Below, one piece after another: positions 63,993 through 64,000 of a stretch of 64,000 nt of DNA. The stretch is from assembly GCF_900104805.1 (NCBI RefSeq), contig NZ_LT629751.1, forward strand, positions 1,717,001 through 1,781,000, given 5' to 3'. Position numbers and translations under genes: made by a program. The DNA comes from Pseudomonas oryzae. Its GTDB lineage: Bacteria > Pseudomonadota > Gammaproteobacteria > Pseudomonadales > Pseudomonadaceae. Each line of letters opens with the position of its first letter. Within the stretch, counting starts at the first letter, position 1. The notes beneath the pieces are model-generated. The model was not told the origin of the DNA, did no database searches, and saw only the letters and a list, made by a program, of their open reading frames with translations.

Positions 63993-64000
63993 CAAGCAAG
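63982..64000 (+). CDS. pyk: Start of pyruvate kinase gene, cut by window edge
   Basis: ATG at 63982 reads MTPDKQ before the window ends. In pseudomonads a pyruvate kinase gene follows ttuD with this kind of overlap and an N-terminus of the same style. With only six codons visible, the call rests on gene order. Confidence 0.5.

Overview
The window reads as chromosomal DNA of a GC-rich gammaproteobacterium, most likely Pseudomonas or a close Pseudomonadaceae relative. Codon third positions are almost all G or C. The gene orders glcC/glcDEFGBA and gcl-hyi-glxR-ttuD-pyk, and the mmsA-mmsB valine cluster, are those of pseudomonads. Short GTAG-ended palindromic repeats of REP type are scattered between genes. 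I saw no rRNA, tRNA, CRISPR array, prophage or complete insertion sequence. The assignment rests on remembered family knowledge; no database search was possible.

Layout. 1-1219 is a truncated antiporter gene. 1440-6550 is a sulfide-oxidation operon: persulfide dioxygenase, a DUF442 domain fused to a sulfide:quinone reductase, a SulP transporter, a rhodanese and a DUF2892 membrane protein. It is preceded by a CsoR/CstR-like palindrome. 6855-8192 holds three small genes of unknown function, followed by ahpF without ahpC. 10083-13538 is a cytochrome bd operon (cydP-cydA-cydB-cydX-ybgE, reverse strand). 13791-16400 is a two-component system preceded by two tandem PepSY proteins. 16555-22451 is a valine catabolism cluster with a divergent LysR gene. 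22452-23230 is a lower-GC patch with one small lipoprotein. 23298-30251 holds accessory single genes: DUF3775, EamA and LysR, a lone pyruvyl transferase, patatin, PhzF and GlpQ. 30354-38513 is an envelope and ion-transport stretch: an LTA-synthase-like protein with a propeller partner, CorA, HupE with an anchor protein, a CNNM/CBS protein, and a YcaC-like hydrolase. 38792-41225 is a rubrerythrin / Fe-S protein / DUF3501 cassette. topB and a second sulfatase-type envelope enzyme follow. 45956-64000 is almost entirely C2-acid (glycolate/glyoxylate) metabolism.

How the genes fit together. In the right-hand third, GlcA imports glycolate and GlcDEF oxidises it to glyoxylate. GlcB condenses glyoxylate with acetyl-CoA to malate, while Gcl-Hyi-GlxR-TtuD route it to glycerate and 2-phosphoglycerate, and a pyruvate kinase gene starts at the right edge. 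A malic enzyme gene lies between the two routes but carries an in-frame amber stop, so it is probably a pseudogene. In the left third, SQR makes persulfide, the dioxygenase converts it to sulfite, the rhodanese can form thiosulfate, and the SulP protein moves an anion. The genes judged most worth testing are the rubrerythrin/DUF3501 cassette, the in-frame membrane-helix extension after the HupE partner gene, the amber malic enzyme, and a start-codon-bearing 9-bp tandem repeat in glcC.
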